A stretch of DNA of 11,493 nucleotides from Modestobacter sp. (lineage in GTDB: Bacteria > Actinomycetota > Actinomycetes > Mycobacteriales > Geodermatophilaceae), in contig JAOPUQ010000212.1 in NCBI GenBank assembly GCA_025963425.1, forward strand, positions 1 to 11,493. The letters run 5' to 3'. A program made the position numbers and the translations under genes. Position 1 is the stretch's first letter. Every line of letters starts with the position of its first letter. Positions 1 through 6,910 of this stretch are shown here, in pieces. The notes under the pieces are model-generated. The model searched no databases. It saw only the letters and a list, made by a program, of their open reading frames with translations, and was not told the origin of the DNA.

Positions 1-2
1 AC

Positions 3-1121
3 CTGGACGCGATCGCCGCCAACGGCCGGGCCATCCGCGCCGCCGCCGAGCAGCACGGCCTGTCCCTGTACTGGATGCTCAAGCAGGTCGGCCGCAACCC
101 GCTCGTCGCCGAGGCCCTCGTGGCCGACGGCTCGGCCGAGACCGTGTCGGTCGACGTCCAGTGCGCCGACGCACTCCTGCACAACGGCTTCCGGCTCGGG
201 CACATCGGCAACCTGGTCCAGATCGCGCGGGCCGACCTACCCCGGCTGCTGGCCAGCCGGCCGGAGGTGGTCTCGGTGTTCTCGGTGCGCAAGGCCGAGC
301 AGATCGCCGCGGTCGCCACCGGACTCGGCATGGAGCAGGACCTGCTGCTGCGCGTCGCCGACCCGACCGCGGACGTGTACCTGCCCGGCATGGAGGCCGG
401 CTTCCTGCTGGACGACCTGCCCCGCGTGGTGAAGGAGATCCAGGCCATCGACGGCGTCCGCATCGTCGGCGTCACATCCTTCCCCACCACCTCCTACGCC
501 GTCCCGGGGCAGCCGACCGAGACGCCGAACTTCGGCACCGTCCGGCGGGCCGCCGCGATCCTGGAGCAGTTGGGCGTGGACGTGCGGCAGGTCAACGCGC
601 CGGGCAACACGACGTCGCTGACCGCCCCGATGCAGGCCGCCGGCGGAGCCACGCACATCGAGCCCGGCCACGGCTTCCTCGGCACCACCCCGTACCACCT
701 GCAGTTCGACTCGCAGCCGGAGATCCCCGCGGCCTGCTACGTCACCGAGGTGGCCCACCACTTCGGCGGGCGGGCCTACGTCTACGGCGGCGGCTTCTTC
801 GTCGACGACCCGGCCTGGCTGCAGCCGGACTTCCGCCGGCAGGCCCTGGTGGGCTCCACCGTGGCCGAGCTGATGGAGCACCGGGAGACCTACCTGGGCG
901 CCGGGTCGGGCAGCACCAGCCAGTTCGGCGGGATCGACTACTACGGGTTCCTGGACGCCGACGAGCGCACCGCGCCCGTGGGGGCCACCGTGGTCTTCGG
1001 CTTCCGGGTCCAGTCCTTCGTCACCCGGGCCAACATCGCCGTCATCGACCACGAGGGCGGGCGCCCGCGACTGCGCGGCGTGTTCGACCAGCTGGGTCGG
1101 CGCCTGCCCTGGCATGAGTAA
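3..1121 (+). CDS. YhfX-family PLP-dependent enzyme (alanine racemase fold), 5'-partial
   Basis: This is a fold-type III PLP enzyme of the alanine racemase N-terminal superfamily, most like E. coli YhfX. The frame is open back to the first bases of the window, so the true start lies upstream. The ATG at 75 is only three codons before Lys at 81-83 in the LKQVGRNP motif. That Lys is the expected PLP Schiff-base residue, so a start at 75 would remove the first strand of the barrel. Other YhfX-like blocks follow in order: RPEVVSVFS, VRIVGVTSFP, QVNAPGNTTS, THIEPGHGFLGTTP, YVTEVAHHFGG and YGGGFF. The usual length is about 380-390 residues, so only a short N-terminus is missing. Its stop overlaps the next gene by 8 bases, which argues for one operon. 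Racemization or elimination of a D- or L-amino acid (or amino-acid-like sugar derivative) is expected from the fold. The substrate is unknown for the whole subfamily. Confidence 0.85.
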   Translation: MDAIAANGRAIRAAAEQHGLSLYWMLKQVGRNPLVAEALVADGSAETVSVDVQCADALLHNGFRLGHIGNLVQIARADLPRLLASRPEVVSVFSVRKAEQIAAVATGLGMEQDLLLRVADPTADVYLPGMEAGFLLDDLPRVVKEIQAIDGVRIVGVTSFPTTSYAVPGQPTETPNFGTVRRAAAILEQLGVDVRQVNAPGNTTSLTAPMQAAGGATHIEPGHGFLGTTPYHLQFDSQPEIPAACYVTEVAHHFGGRAYVYGGGFFVDDPAWLQPDFRRQALVGSTVAELMEHRETYLGAGSGSTSQFGGIDYYGFLDADERTAPVGATVVFGFRVQSFVTRANIAVIDHEGGRPRLRGVFDQLGRRLPWHE

Positions 1122-2244
1122 CCCCTCGACGTCGGACCCCACCCGCGCCCGCGACATCAACCTGCTCGCCGTCCTCGACGTGCTCCGCGCGGAGGGGTCC
1201 GTCACCCGGGCGGGCATCGCGCGCCGGACCGGCCTGAGCGCCCCGACCATCTCCGAGGTGGTGTCCGACCTGGTCTCCGCCGGCGCCGTCCGGCTCGCCG
1301 GCCAGGGACCGGCCACCGGCGGCCGCCGCGGCGGCCTGGTCGAGCTGATCCCGGCCTCCTACGTCGTGGCCGCCGTGGATCTCAGCGCCCGCCGACCCCT
1401 GGTCGGGCAGGTCGACCTGTGCGGCCAACTGGTGGACTCCTCGATCCGCGAGGTCCCCGCACAGGCGCTGACGACGCCGGAGGCGCTGGTGCGCTGGCTC
1501 GGTGACCTGGACACCGGCGGTCGGGTGCTGGGGATCGGGGTCGCCGTCCCCGGCGTCACCGACCCGGCGGCCGGGCGCATCGAGTGGTCACCGCGCTACG
1601 GATGGCGGGACGTCGACCTCCGCGACCTGCTGGTGGCCGCCGGGACCACCGGCACGGTGCTGGTCGAGAACGACCTGAACCTCGCCGCCGTCGGAGAGCA
1701 CGCGGCCGCCGGCGACGGCAGCCGGAACATGGCGATGCTGGGGCTGCGCGGCGGCCTGGGCGCCGGCCTCATCGTGGACGGCTCCCTGTACCACGGCAGC
1801 CACCACGCGGCCGGCGAGGTGGGCTACCTGGCCACGACCGCGCGCCCGGTGGGCAGCTCCCGGGAGTTCGGGCCTCTGGAGAAGGCGGTGTTCGACGAAC
1901 TGCGCCGGGCCGGCCTGGCCGACGAGGGCGCGCTGGCCCTGGTCGACCAGCCCGCCCCGCAGACGCCGCTGCCGGCCCGATCGGCCGACGTCCTGGAGGA
2001 CCTGATCTTCCACGCCGTCCTGGCGCTGGCCACGGTGCTGGACCCCGAGCACATCGTGCTGGGACAGGAGCTGACCGCTCTCGTGCCGCACCTGCCCGGC
2101 GCTCTGCAGGACCGGTTGGACCCGCTGCTGCCGCACACCCCGTCGATCATCGCCTCCCGGCTCGGCGAGCTGGCCAGCCTCCGCGGGGCCGGCATCGCCA
2201 CGCTCAGCGAGCTGGCTCCTTCGCTGCGGAGGCTGCTGTCGTGA
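1114..2244 (+). CDS. ROK-family transcriptional regulator
   Basis: A 376-residue repressor-type ROK protein. Residues about 15-60 form a winged helix-turn-helix (SVTRAGIARRTGLSAPTISE around 29-48), followed by GGRRGG and the actin-like sugar-kinase domain. Signature blocks kept are GIGVAVPGV, ENDLN (185-189), GLGAGLIV and HHAAGEVGY (230-238). Two features of active ROK kinases are missing. The glycine-rich phosphate loop is replaced (AVDLSARR where DLGGTK would be), and the Cys-rich zinc motif after GE.GY is absent. It should therefore sense a sugar or sugar phosphate and bind DNA without phosphorylating it, like NagC/XylR-type regulators. It starts inside the upstream gene's end (8-base overlap) with no clear Shine-Dalgarno, so translation is probably coupled. 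Its stop overlaps the kinase start (GTGA). In-operon position suggests it regulates this operon, but no operator is visible because the promoter is upstream of the window. Confidence 0.9.
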   Translation: MSNPSTSDPTRARDINLLAVLDVLRAEGSVTRAGIARRTGLSAPTISEVVSDLVSAGAVRLAGQGPATGGRRGGLVELIPASYVVAAVDLSARRPLVGQVDLCGQLVDSSIREVPAQALTTPEALVRWLGDLDTGGRVLGIGVAVPGVTDPAAGRIEWSPRYGWRDVDLRDLLVAAGTTGTVLVENDLNLAAVGEHAAAGDGSRNMAMLGLRGGLGAGLIVDGSLYHGSHHAAGEVGYLATTARPVGSSREFGPLEKAVFDELRRAGLADEGALALVDQPAPQTPLPARSADVLEDLIFHAVLALATVLDPEHIVLGQELTALVPHLPGALQDRLDPLLPHTPSIIASRLGELASLRGAGIATLSELAPSLRRLLS

Positions 2245-3209
2245 TCGTGGTGGGCATCGACGGCGGCGGCACCAAGACCGACCTGATCGCGGTCGACTCC
2301 CGGGGACGGTTCCTCGGCCGGCACCGCGGCGGCCCGAGCAACCTGCACGGCCTCGGCGTCCAGGAGGTGTCGCGCGCGCTCGAGAGCCAGGTCAGGTCGC
2401 TGGTCGGGACGCACGGCGACCCCGACGTCCTGGTGGCCGCGTGCCTGGCCGGCATCGACACCGACGCCATGCGGGCCGACCTCGGCGCGGCGCTGCACAG
2501 CCGTGAGCCCCGCTGGCGGTGGCTGGTGGACAACGACGCCACCGCGGCCTGGTGGGGCGCCTTCGGGGGCCGCTCCCCCGGCGTGGTCACCATCGCCGGC
2601 ACCGGCGCGGTCGCCTACGCGCGGACCGCCACCCGCACCGCCCGCGCCGGCGGATGGGGCGCCCTGCTGGGCGACGAGGGCAGCGGCTACAGCGTGGGGC
2701 GCGCGGCCGTCATCGCCGTGCTGCGCGCCGCCGACGGGCTGGGTCCGGCCACGGCCCTGCGCGAGGCGCTCCTCGGGGAGCTGCGGCTGGCGGAGTGCCA
2801 CGAGCTGATCGACCACGTGCACGTGGAGATGTCCTTCGCCGACGTCGCCGCCCTGGCCCCGCTCGTGGTCGCCGTCGCCCAGGACGGGGACGCCGTCGCC
2901 CAGGGGATCGTGCGTCGCGCCGCCGACGCGCTGGTGGAGCTGGCCGTCGCCGCCGCCACGCGGGTGCTCGACGACGGGGCCCCGGTCCCCGTGGACGCCG
3001 CCTTCGTCGGCGGCCTGGCGCACTCTCCGCACGTCCGCCGCGTGCTGCGCGAGCGACTGGCCGCCTCGCAGGTGTGCCGTTGGGTCGAGCCGACCGCGAC
3101 CGCCGCCGTGGGGGCCGTCCTGCTGGGCGCCGCGGAACTCGGACTGTCGGCCGACTGGACCGCCATCCCCCTCACCGACCTGGTCCCTGCCGCATCGGAG
3201 GACAGATGA
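2241..3209 (+). CDS. BadF/BadG/BcrA/BcrD ATPase family, N-acetylglucosamine-kinase-like amino-sugar kinase
   Basis: A 322-residue member of the ASKHA (actin-like) superfamily, resembling eukaryotic-type NagK and bacterial GlcNAc/MurNAc/GlcN kinases. The phosphate-1 loop is GIDGGGTKTD (residues 5-14). Next come a DNDATAAWWG block (97-106) with the probable catalytic Asp, the phosphate-2 loop AGTGAVA (119-125), and GDEGSGYSVG (144-153), typical of NagK-like kinases. The adenosine-side GG motif is FVGGLAHS near the C-terminus. GTG at 2241 is chosen because GGAGG lies at 2228-2232, eight bases upstream, and because the frame upstream is only the out-of-frame shadow of the ROK gene. It shares GTGA with the ROK stop and ATGA with the next gene, so it lies inside a translationally coupled operon. 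Expected role is ATP-dependent phosphorylation of an amino sugar in the cytoplasm. Which sugar cannot be read from sequence. Confidence 0.88.
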   Translation: MIVVGIDGGGTKTDLIAVDSRGRFLGRHRGGPSNLHGLGVQEVSRALESQVRSLVGTHGDPDVLVAACLAGIDTDAMRADLGAALHSREPRWRWLVDNDATAAWWGAFGGRSPGVVTIAGTGAVAYARTATRTARAGGWGALLGDEGSGYSVGRAAVIAVLRAADGLGPATALREALLGELRLAECHELIDHVHVEMSFADVAALAPLVVAVAQDGDAVAQGIVRRAADALVELAVAAATRVLDDGAPVPVDAAFVGGLAHSPHVRRVLRERLAASQVCRWVEPTATAAVGAVLLGAAELGLSADWTAIPLTDLVPAASEDR

Positions 3210-4861
3210 CCGCATTCGACCTGCTGGTCCGCGGGGGTGTCGTCGTCGACGGCTCCAGCGGCCCGGCGTACCCCGCCGACATCGCCGTCCGGGACGGACG
3301 GGTGGCCGTCATCGGCTCCATTCCGGACGACGTCCGCGCCCCGGTGGAGATCGACGCCCGCGGCCGGCACGTGATGCCCGGGTTCATCGACATCCACAGC
3401 CACTCCGACTTCGTGCTGGCCGACCCGGCGCACGGCGACGTGCTGCGGTGCTTCCTGGAGCAGGGCATCACCACGCTGGTCACCGGGAACTGCGGTTTCG
3501 CTCCCGCGCCCTGCACGCCCGAGCACAGCGCCGAGCTGGAGTCCTACACCGCGTTCCTGCGCTCGGCCGGGGCCCGCGCCTCCTGGCCCACCTTCGGGGC
3601 GTACCTGGACCAGCTGGACAGCCAGGGCGTGGCGCTCAACGTGGTGCCCCTCGCGGCTCACGGTGCCATGCGCATCGCCAGCATGGGATTCGCCGGATCG
3701 GCGCCCACCGACGACCAGCTGCGCCGGATGGTGCGTTCCGCCGACGAGGCGATGGACGCCGGCGCCTTCGGCATCTCCGCCGGGCTGGCCTACGCACCCG
3801 GGATGTACGCCGGCACCGCCGAGGTGACCGCGCTGGCCGCCCGCGCCGGCCGGGTCGGCGGGCTGTTCACCTGCCACAGCCGGGGACTGTCCGAGACCCT
3901 GGTGGACGCGGTCAGCGAGGTCGTCCAGATCACCCGGGACGCCCGGGTGCGCGGCCAGTTCTCGCACCTGTGCGCCCTCGGGGAGGGCAACTGGCCCAAG
4001 ATCGGCCGGGCGATCGACGTCCTGGACACCGCCCGGCGGGCCGGCATCGACATCGCGACCGACTGCCAGGCCTACATCGCCGGCAACACCACGCTGACCG
4101 CACTGGTCCCCCCGTGGTCGATCGAGGGCGGGGTGGACGCGCTGGTGGCGCGGCTGGCGTCCCCGGCCGGCCGGGCCCGCATCCGCACCGAGATCCTGCA
4201 CGGCGCCCCGACCTGGCCGCTGGTGTCCGGCGGCTGGATCGACAACATGATCGCCTCCCTGGGCTGGGACGGGATCTGGCTGCTGCAGGTGGGGGCACCG
4301 GACTTCACGCGCTTCGAGGGCGGCTCGCTGCTGGACATGGCCGAGGACCGCGGCGTCGACCCGTTCGACGCACTCTGCGACCTGGTGGTCGCCGACCGCG
4401 GCGAGTCGATGATGCTGGTCGTCGGCTCCGCCGGCAGCCTGCGCGACGACGCCCCGTTGCGAGAGGTCCTGGCGCTGCCCTTCACCTCCCTGGAGACCGA
4501 CGCCATCGTCACCGGGACGGGCGTGCGCAACCGCGGCGCCCTCGGGGCCTACCCGCGGATGCTGGGTCACTACGTCCGGGAGGAGCGCCTGCTGTCCCTG
4601 GAGCGGGCCGTGCACCAGATGACCGGCCTGGCCGCCGACCGGCTGGGCCTGACCGACGTCGGCCGCATCCGCGCCGGCGCCGCCGCCGACCTCGTCGTGG
4701 TGGACATGGACTCCGTCGCCGACACCTCCGACTACCGCAACCCCGAGAGCCCGCCGACCGGCATCCAGGACGTCGTCGTCAACGGCGTCCCCGTCGTCGG
4801 CTCGGCCGCGACGGGCACCCCGTACGCCGGCAAGGTCTACCGCCGCACCACCCGAGGATGA
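3206..4861 (+). CDS. D-aminoacylase / N-acyl-D-amino-acid deacylase family amidohydrolase
   Basis: A 551-residue amidohydrolase with the composite beta-sandwich plus TIM-barrel layout of D-aminoacylases (family length about 480-560). The N-terminus (FDLLVRGGVVVDGSSGP) forms the sandwich. Metal ligands expected for the family are present: His64 and His66 in DIHSHSD, Cys96 in TGNCGF (the Cys ligand that distinguishes D-aminoacylases), His224 in TCHSRG, His254 in FSHL, and Asp432 in ETDAIV, where other members read GSDA. The D..AY.AGNT.LTAL.PPW block (286-304) is also typical. The start is well supported by GGAGG at 3197-3201, and ATGA overlaps the kinase stop. It should hydrolyse the amide bond of an N-acyl-D-amino acid or a related N-acyl compound in the cytoplasm. 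Given the neighbouring amino-sugar kinase and SIS protein, the natural substrate might be a peptidoglycan-derived or lactyl-amide compound, but that is inference. Confidence 0.9.
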   Translation: MTAFDLLVRGGVVVDGSSGPAYPADIAVRDGRVAVIGSIPDDVRAPVEIDARGRHVMPGFIDIHSHSDFVLADPAHGDVLRCFLEQGITTLVTGNCGFAPAPCTPEHSAELESYTAFLRSAGARASWPTFGAYLDQLDSQGVALNVVPLAAHGAMRIASMGFAGSAPTDDQLRRMVRSADEAMDAGAFGISAGLAYAPGMYAGTAEVTALAARAGRVGGLFTCHSRGLSETLVDAVSEVVQITRDARVRGQFSHLCALGEGNWPKIGRAIDVLDTARRAGIDIATDCQAYIAGNTTLTALVPPWSIEGGVDALVARLASPAGRARIRTEILHGAPTWPLVSGGWIDNMIASLGWDGIWLLQVGAPDFTRFEGGSLLDMAEDRGVDPFDALCDLVVADRGESMMLVVGSAGSLRDDAPLREVLALPFTSLETDAIVTGTGVRNRGALGAYPRMLGHYVREERLLSLERAVHQMTGLAADRLGLTDVGRIRAGAAADLVVVDMDSVADTSDYRNPESPPTGIQDVVVNGVPVVGSAATGTPYAGKVYRRTTRG

Positions 4862-4869
4862 GGACACCC

Positions 4870-5958
4870 ATGCCACAGGGAGCAACCGCCGAGCCCGCCG
4901 AGGCCCCCGATCCGGCCGGTGCCGACCGGCCCGGTCGGCTGATGCGGGCCGAGATCCACGAGCAGCCCGCCGTCTGGACGCGGCTGCAGGACGAGGGCCG
5001 GGACGCCGTCGTCCGGGCTGCGGCCACCTTCCGGGCCGCCGAGCCGACCCAGGTGGTCCTGCTGGCCCGCGGCTCCAGCGACAACGCGGCCATCTACGCG
5101 CAGTACCTGATGCAGATCGGGCTGCACCTGCCGGCCGCCCTGGCCACGCCCAGCGTGCACACCCTCTACGGCACCCCGGTGTTCCCGCCCGGGGCCTGCG
5201 TGCTGGCGGTCTCGCAGTCCGGTGCCTCCGCCGACCTCGTGCAGACCCTCGCAGCCGCCCGGCAGGCAGGCTGCCTGACGCTGTCGATCACCAACGACCC
5301 GGCCAGCCCGCTCGCTGCCGGCGCGGACGCGCACATCCCGCTGCTGGCCGGGCCGGAGCGGTCGGTGGCCGCCACCAAGACCTACACCAGCGAGCTGCTC
5401 GCGCTGTGGATGTTCACCCGTGCCGTGGGTGGCCGACAGCCGGACGCACCGGAGCTGGCCGCCTTCGGCGAGCAGGTGCTGGAGTCGGCTGACTCGGCGT
5501 GCCGGCGGTTGGCCGAGCGACTGACCGGCGTCCGGCGGCTCCTCGCCGTCGGTCGGGGATACGGGTTCGCCTCCGCGCGGGAGGCTGCGTTGAAGCTCAT
5601 GGAGACCTCCTACGTGATGACGCAGGGGCTCAGCGCGGCCGACGCCGAGCACGGACCGGTGGCGGTGCTGGACCCGCAGACACCGCTGCTGGCCTTCGCA
5701 TCGCAGGGCCCCGGAACGCCGTCGATGGCCTCGGTCGTGGCCGCCGCGCGGGCCGCCGGGGCCCCGGTGGAGGTCATCGGCGACGGCACCCTGGCCGGGG
5801 ACTCCCTGCCGGCCCTGCTGCCCGCTGACGTGCCGCCGGACCTGGCTCCCCTGCTGGAGATCCTGCCCGCCCAGCTGCTCGCCCTGGAGCTCGCGGTGCT
5901 GGGCGGCAACGACCCGGACCGTCCGCGCGGCCTGTCCAAGGTGACCTCGACAGTGTGA
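4870..5958 (+). CDS. Double SIS-domain protein, GlmS-isomerase-like (possible NagB-II glucosamine-6-phosphate deaminase)
   Basis: A 362-residue protein with two SIS sugar-phosphate-isomerase domains and no glutaminase domain. Domain 1 carries MRAEIHEQP (25-33), RGSSDN (67-72) and SQSGAS (115-120). Domain 2 carries the equivalents of GlmS isomerase residues: Lys242 and Glu245 in LKLMETSY, His261 in AEHGP, and Lys357 in the C-terminal LSKVT tail. Without the N-terminal glutaminase it cannot use glutamine as GlmS does. The best-known proteins of this shape are SIS-type glucosamine-6-phosphate deaminases (NagB-II) and AgaS-like enzymes. ATG at 4870 is preferred because GAGG (4860-4863) lies six bases upstream. 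ATG at 4858, four codons earlier and overlapping the previous stop as ATGA, is possible but has no spaced Shine-Dalgarno. Beside an amino-sugar kinase, deamination of GlcN-6-P to Fru-6-P plus ammonia is the most economical role. Confidence 0.85.
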   Translation: MPQGATAEPAEAPDPAGADRPGRLMRAEIHEQPAVWTRLQDEGRDAVVRAAATFRAAEPTQVVLLARGSSDNAAIYAQYLMQIGLHLPAALATPSVHTLYGTPVFPPGACVLAVSQSGASADLVQTLAAARQAGCLTLSITNDPASPLAAGADAHIPLLAGPERSVAATKTYTSELLALWMFTRAVGGRQPDAPELAAFGEQVLESADSACRRLAERLTGVRRLLAVGRGYGFASAREAALKLMETSYVMTQGLSAADAEHGPVAVLDPQTPLLAFASQGPGTPSMASVVAAARAAGAPVEVIGDGTLAGDSLPALLPADVPPDLAPLLEILPAQLLALELAVLGGNDPDRPRGLSKVTSTV

Positions 5959-5962
5959 CGTC

Positions 5963-6008
5963 CCCCGGGTGGGCGCCCGCCGGCCCGGGCGGTAGCCGGC
6001 CCCCGGGG
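5963..6008. terminator. Possible bidirectional terminator between convergent genes
   Basis: CCCCGGG (5963-5969) can pair with CCCGGGG (6002-6008). Inside it, GCCGGC at 5979-5984 can pair with GCCGGC at 5995-6000 around a 10-base loop, leaving an asymmetric internal bulge on the left side. It sits in the 68-base gap between the SIS gene and the convergent lipoprotein gene, as a shared terminator would. There is no T tract, and random GC-rich sequence also folds, so support is modest. Confidence 0.35.
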
Positions 6009-6026
6009 CAGGCAGCCACCCGGCGC

Positions 6027-6890
6027 TCAGCCGCAGACCCGGTCGACCAGCTGCTGCAGCACCGCCCGCTGCGCGTCGTCCACGGGCAGGTCGACGGCGA
6101 CCGGGTCGCGGCCGGCCACCGAGACGGTGAGCGGGAAGACGAACGGCTTCTTCGTCTCGGCCAGCACGTGCGGGTCGCAGCTGGCCAGGGTGAACGTCAC
6201 CGGCAGCGCCAGCTCGTCGTCCGCCGGACGCAGGGTGACCGGCAGGTGGCGGCCGGCCACCGGCTCGATCAGCACGCTGCGCTCGACCGCGAGCACCTCG
6301 ACCGGGTCGGCACCGGTCCGCCGGGTCAGCAGGACCGTGCCGGTCAGCGCCTGCCGGTCCGGCGCCTCGGCCAGCTCGGAAAGGGCGACGTCGACCACCG
6401 CGGACACCGCGGCGACCGCGCACTCCTCGTCGTGCACCTGGGCGAGAGTCCCACCGGCCAGGGGGACCCGCAGCTCCTCGGGCGCACCGCCGTCCCGGGC
6501 GACCCTCAGCCGCGCGGCCGCCGGGTCCGCCCCCGCCGCGCAGTCGACCGCGCCGAACGGGGTGGGCAGGTCGATCGTCCGCCCCGGCGCGAACGTGGTG
6601 CCCACGGCGGTGGCCGGCAGCACGGCGAAGCCCGGGGAGTCGATCGCCACCGCGGTGACCGTGAAGGGCGCCGTCCCGGTGTCGGTCACCCGCACCTGCA
6701 CCTGGCCGCCGACCGCCTCGTCCGTGCGCAGCCGCACGGCCTCGGCCGCGATGCCCGGGACGGCCGGCACCGCCGGCCCGGCCGCGGACGGCGACGGGGA
6801 CGGGGACGGGGACGGCGCAGCCGGGCTCCCCCCGCAGCCGGCCAGCACCAGCGCAGCGACGAGCACCGTGCCGGCCGCGGCCCTCCGCAT
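6027..6890 (-). CDS. Secreted lipoprotein of unknown function with Ser-Pro linker
   Basis: A 287-residue protein I cannot assign to a named family. Its N-terminus is a lipoprotein signal: MRR, a hydrophobic run, then LVLAGC with the lipidated Cys at residue 19. A low-complexity (SP)n linker follows, encoded by tandem GGGGAC-type units around 6788-6815. The rest is predicted extracytoplasmic beta-rich sequence. One stretch (QVQVRVTDTGTAPFTVTAVAIDSPGF) looks like an Ig-like or choice-of-anchor domain, where flanking conserved beta strands are common. Cysteines sit at about mid-length (VDCAAG) and at the very C-terminus (DRVCG), suggesting a disulfide. ATG at 6890 is chosen because the signal peptide begins there, although the frame stays open far upstream through the Rieske gene. 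Only 20 bases separate it from the Rieske stop, so co-transcription is likely. A TACGCT element in the gap may also give it its own promoter. Confidence 0.8.
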   Translation of the reverse strand: MRRAAAGTVLVAALVLAGCGGSPAAPSPSPSPSPSAAGPAVPAVPGIAAEAVRLRTDEAVGGQVQVRVTDTGTAPFTVTAVAIDSPGFAVLPATAVGTTFAPGRTIDLPTPFGAVDCAAGADPAAARLRVARDGGAPEELRVPLAGGTLAQVHDEECAVAAVSAVVDVALSELAEAPDRQALTGTVLLTRRTGADPVEVLAVERSVLIEPVAGRHLPVTLRPADDELALPVTFTLASCDPHVLAETKKPFVFPLTVSVAGRDPVAVDLPVDDAQRAVLQQLVDRVCG

Positions 6891-6898
6891 GGCAGCGC

Positions 6899-6904
6899 AG
6901 CGTA
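6899..6904 (-). promoter_or_regulatory. Possible -10 element (TACGCT) before the 287-aa lipoprotein gene
   Basis: Read on the - strand, TACGCT fits the actinobacterial TANNNT -10 consensus. It ends eight bases before the ATG at 6890. No Shine-Dalgarno is seen there, so the transcript could be leaderless or nearly so. The match is short and the gap is only 20 bases. Confidence 0.35.
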
Positions 6905-6910
6905 GGGCGG

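Noticed and set aside
2519..3205. Arg-rich extension before the D-aminoacylase
   Set aside because: This is the kinase gene read in another frame. GGAGG and ATG at 3206 mark the real start.
1824..3215. Long - strand frames opposite the operon
   Set aside because: High-GC coding DNA produces long antisense frames. These have Gly/Arg/Val-rich, low-complexity products and no motif.
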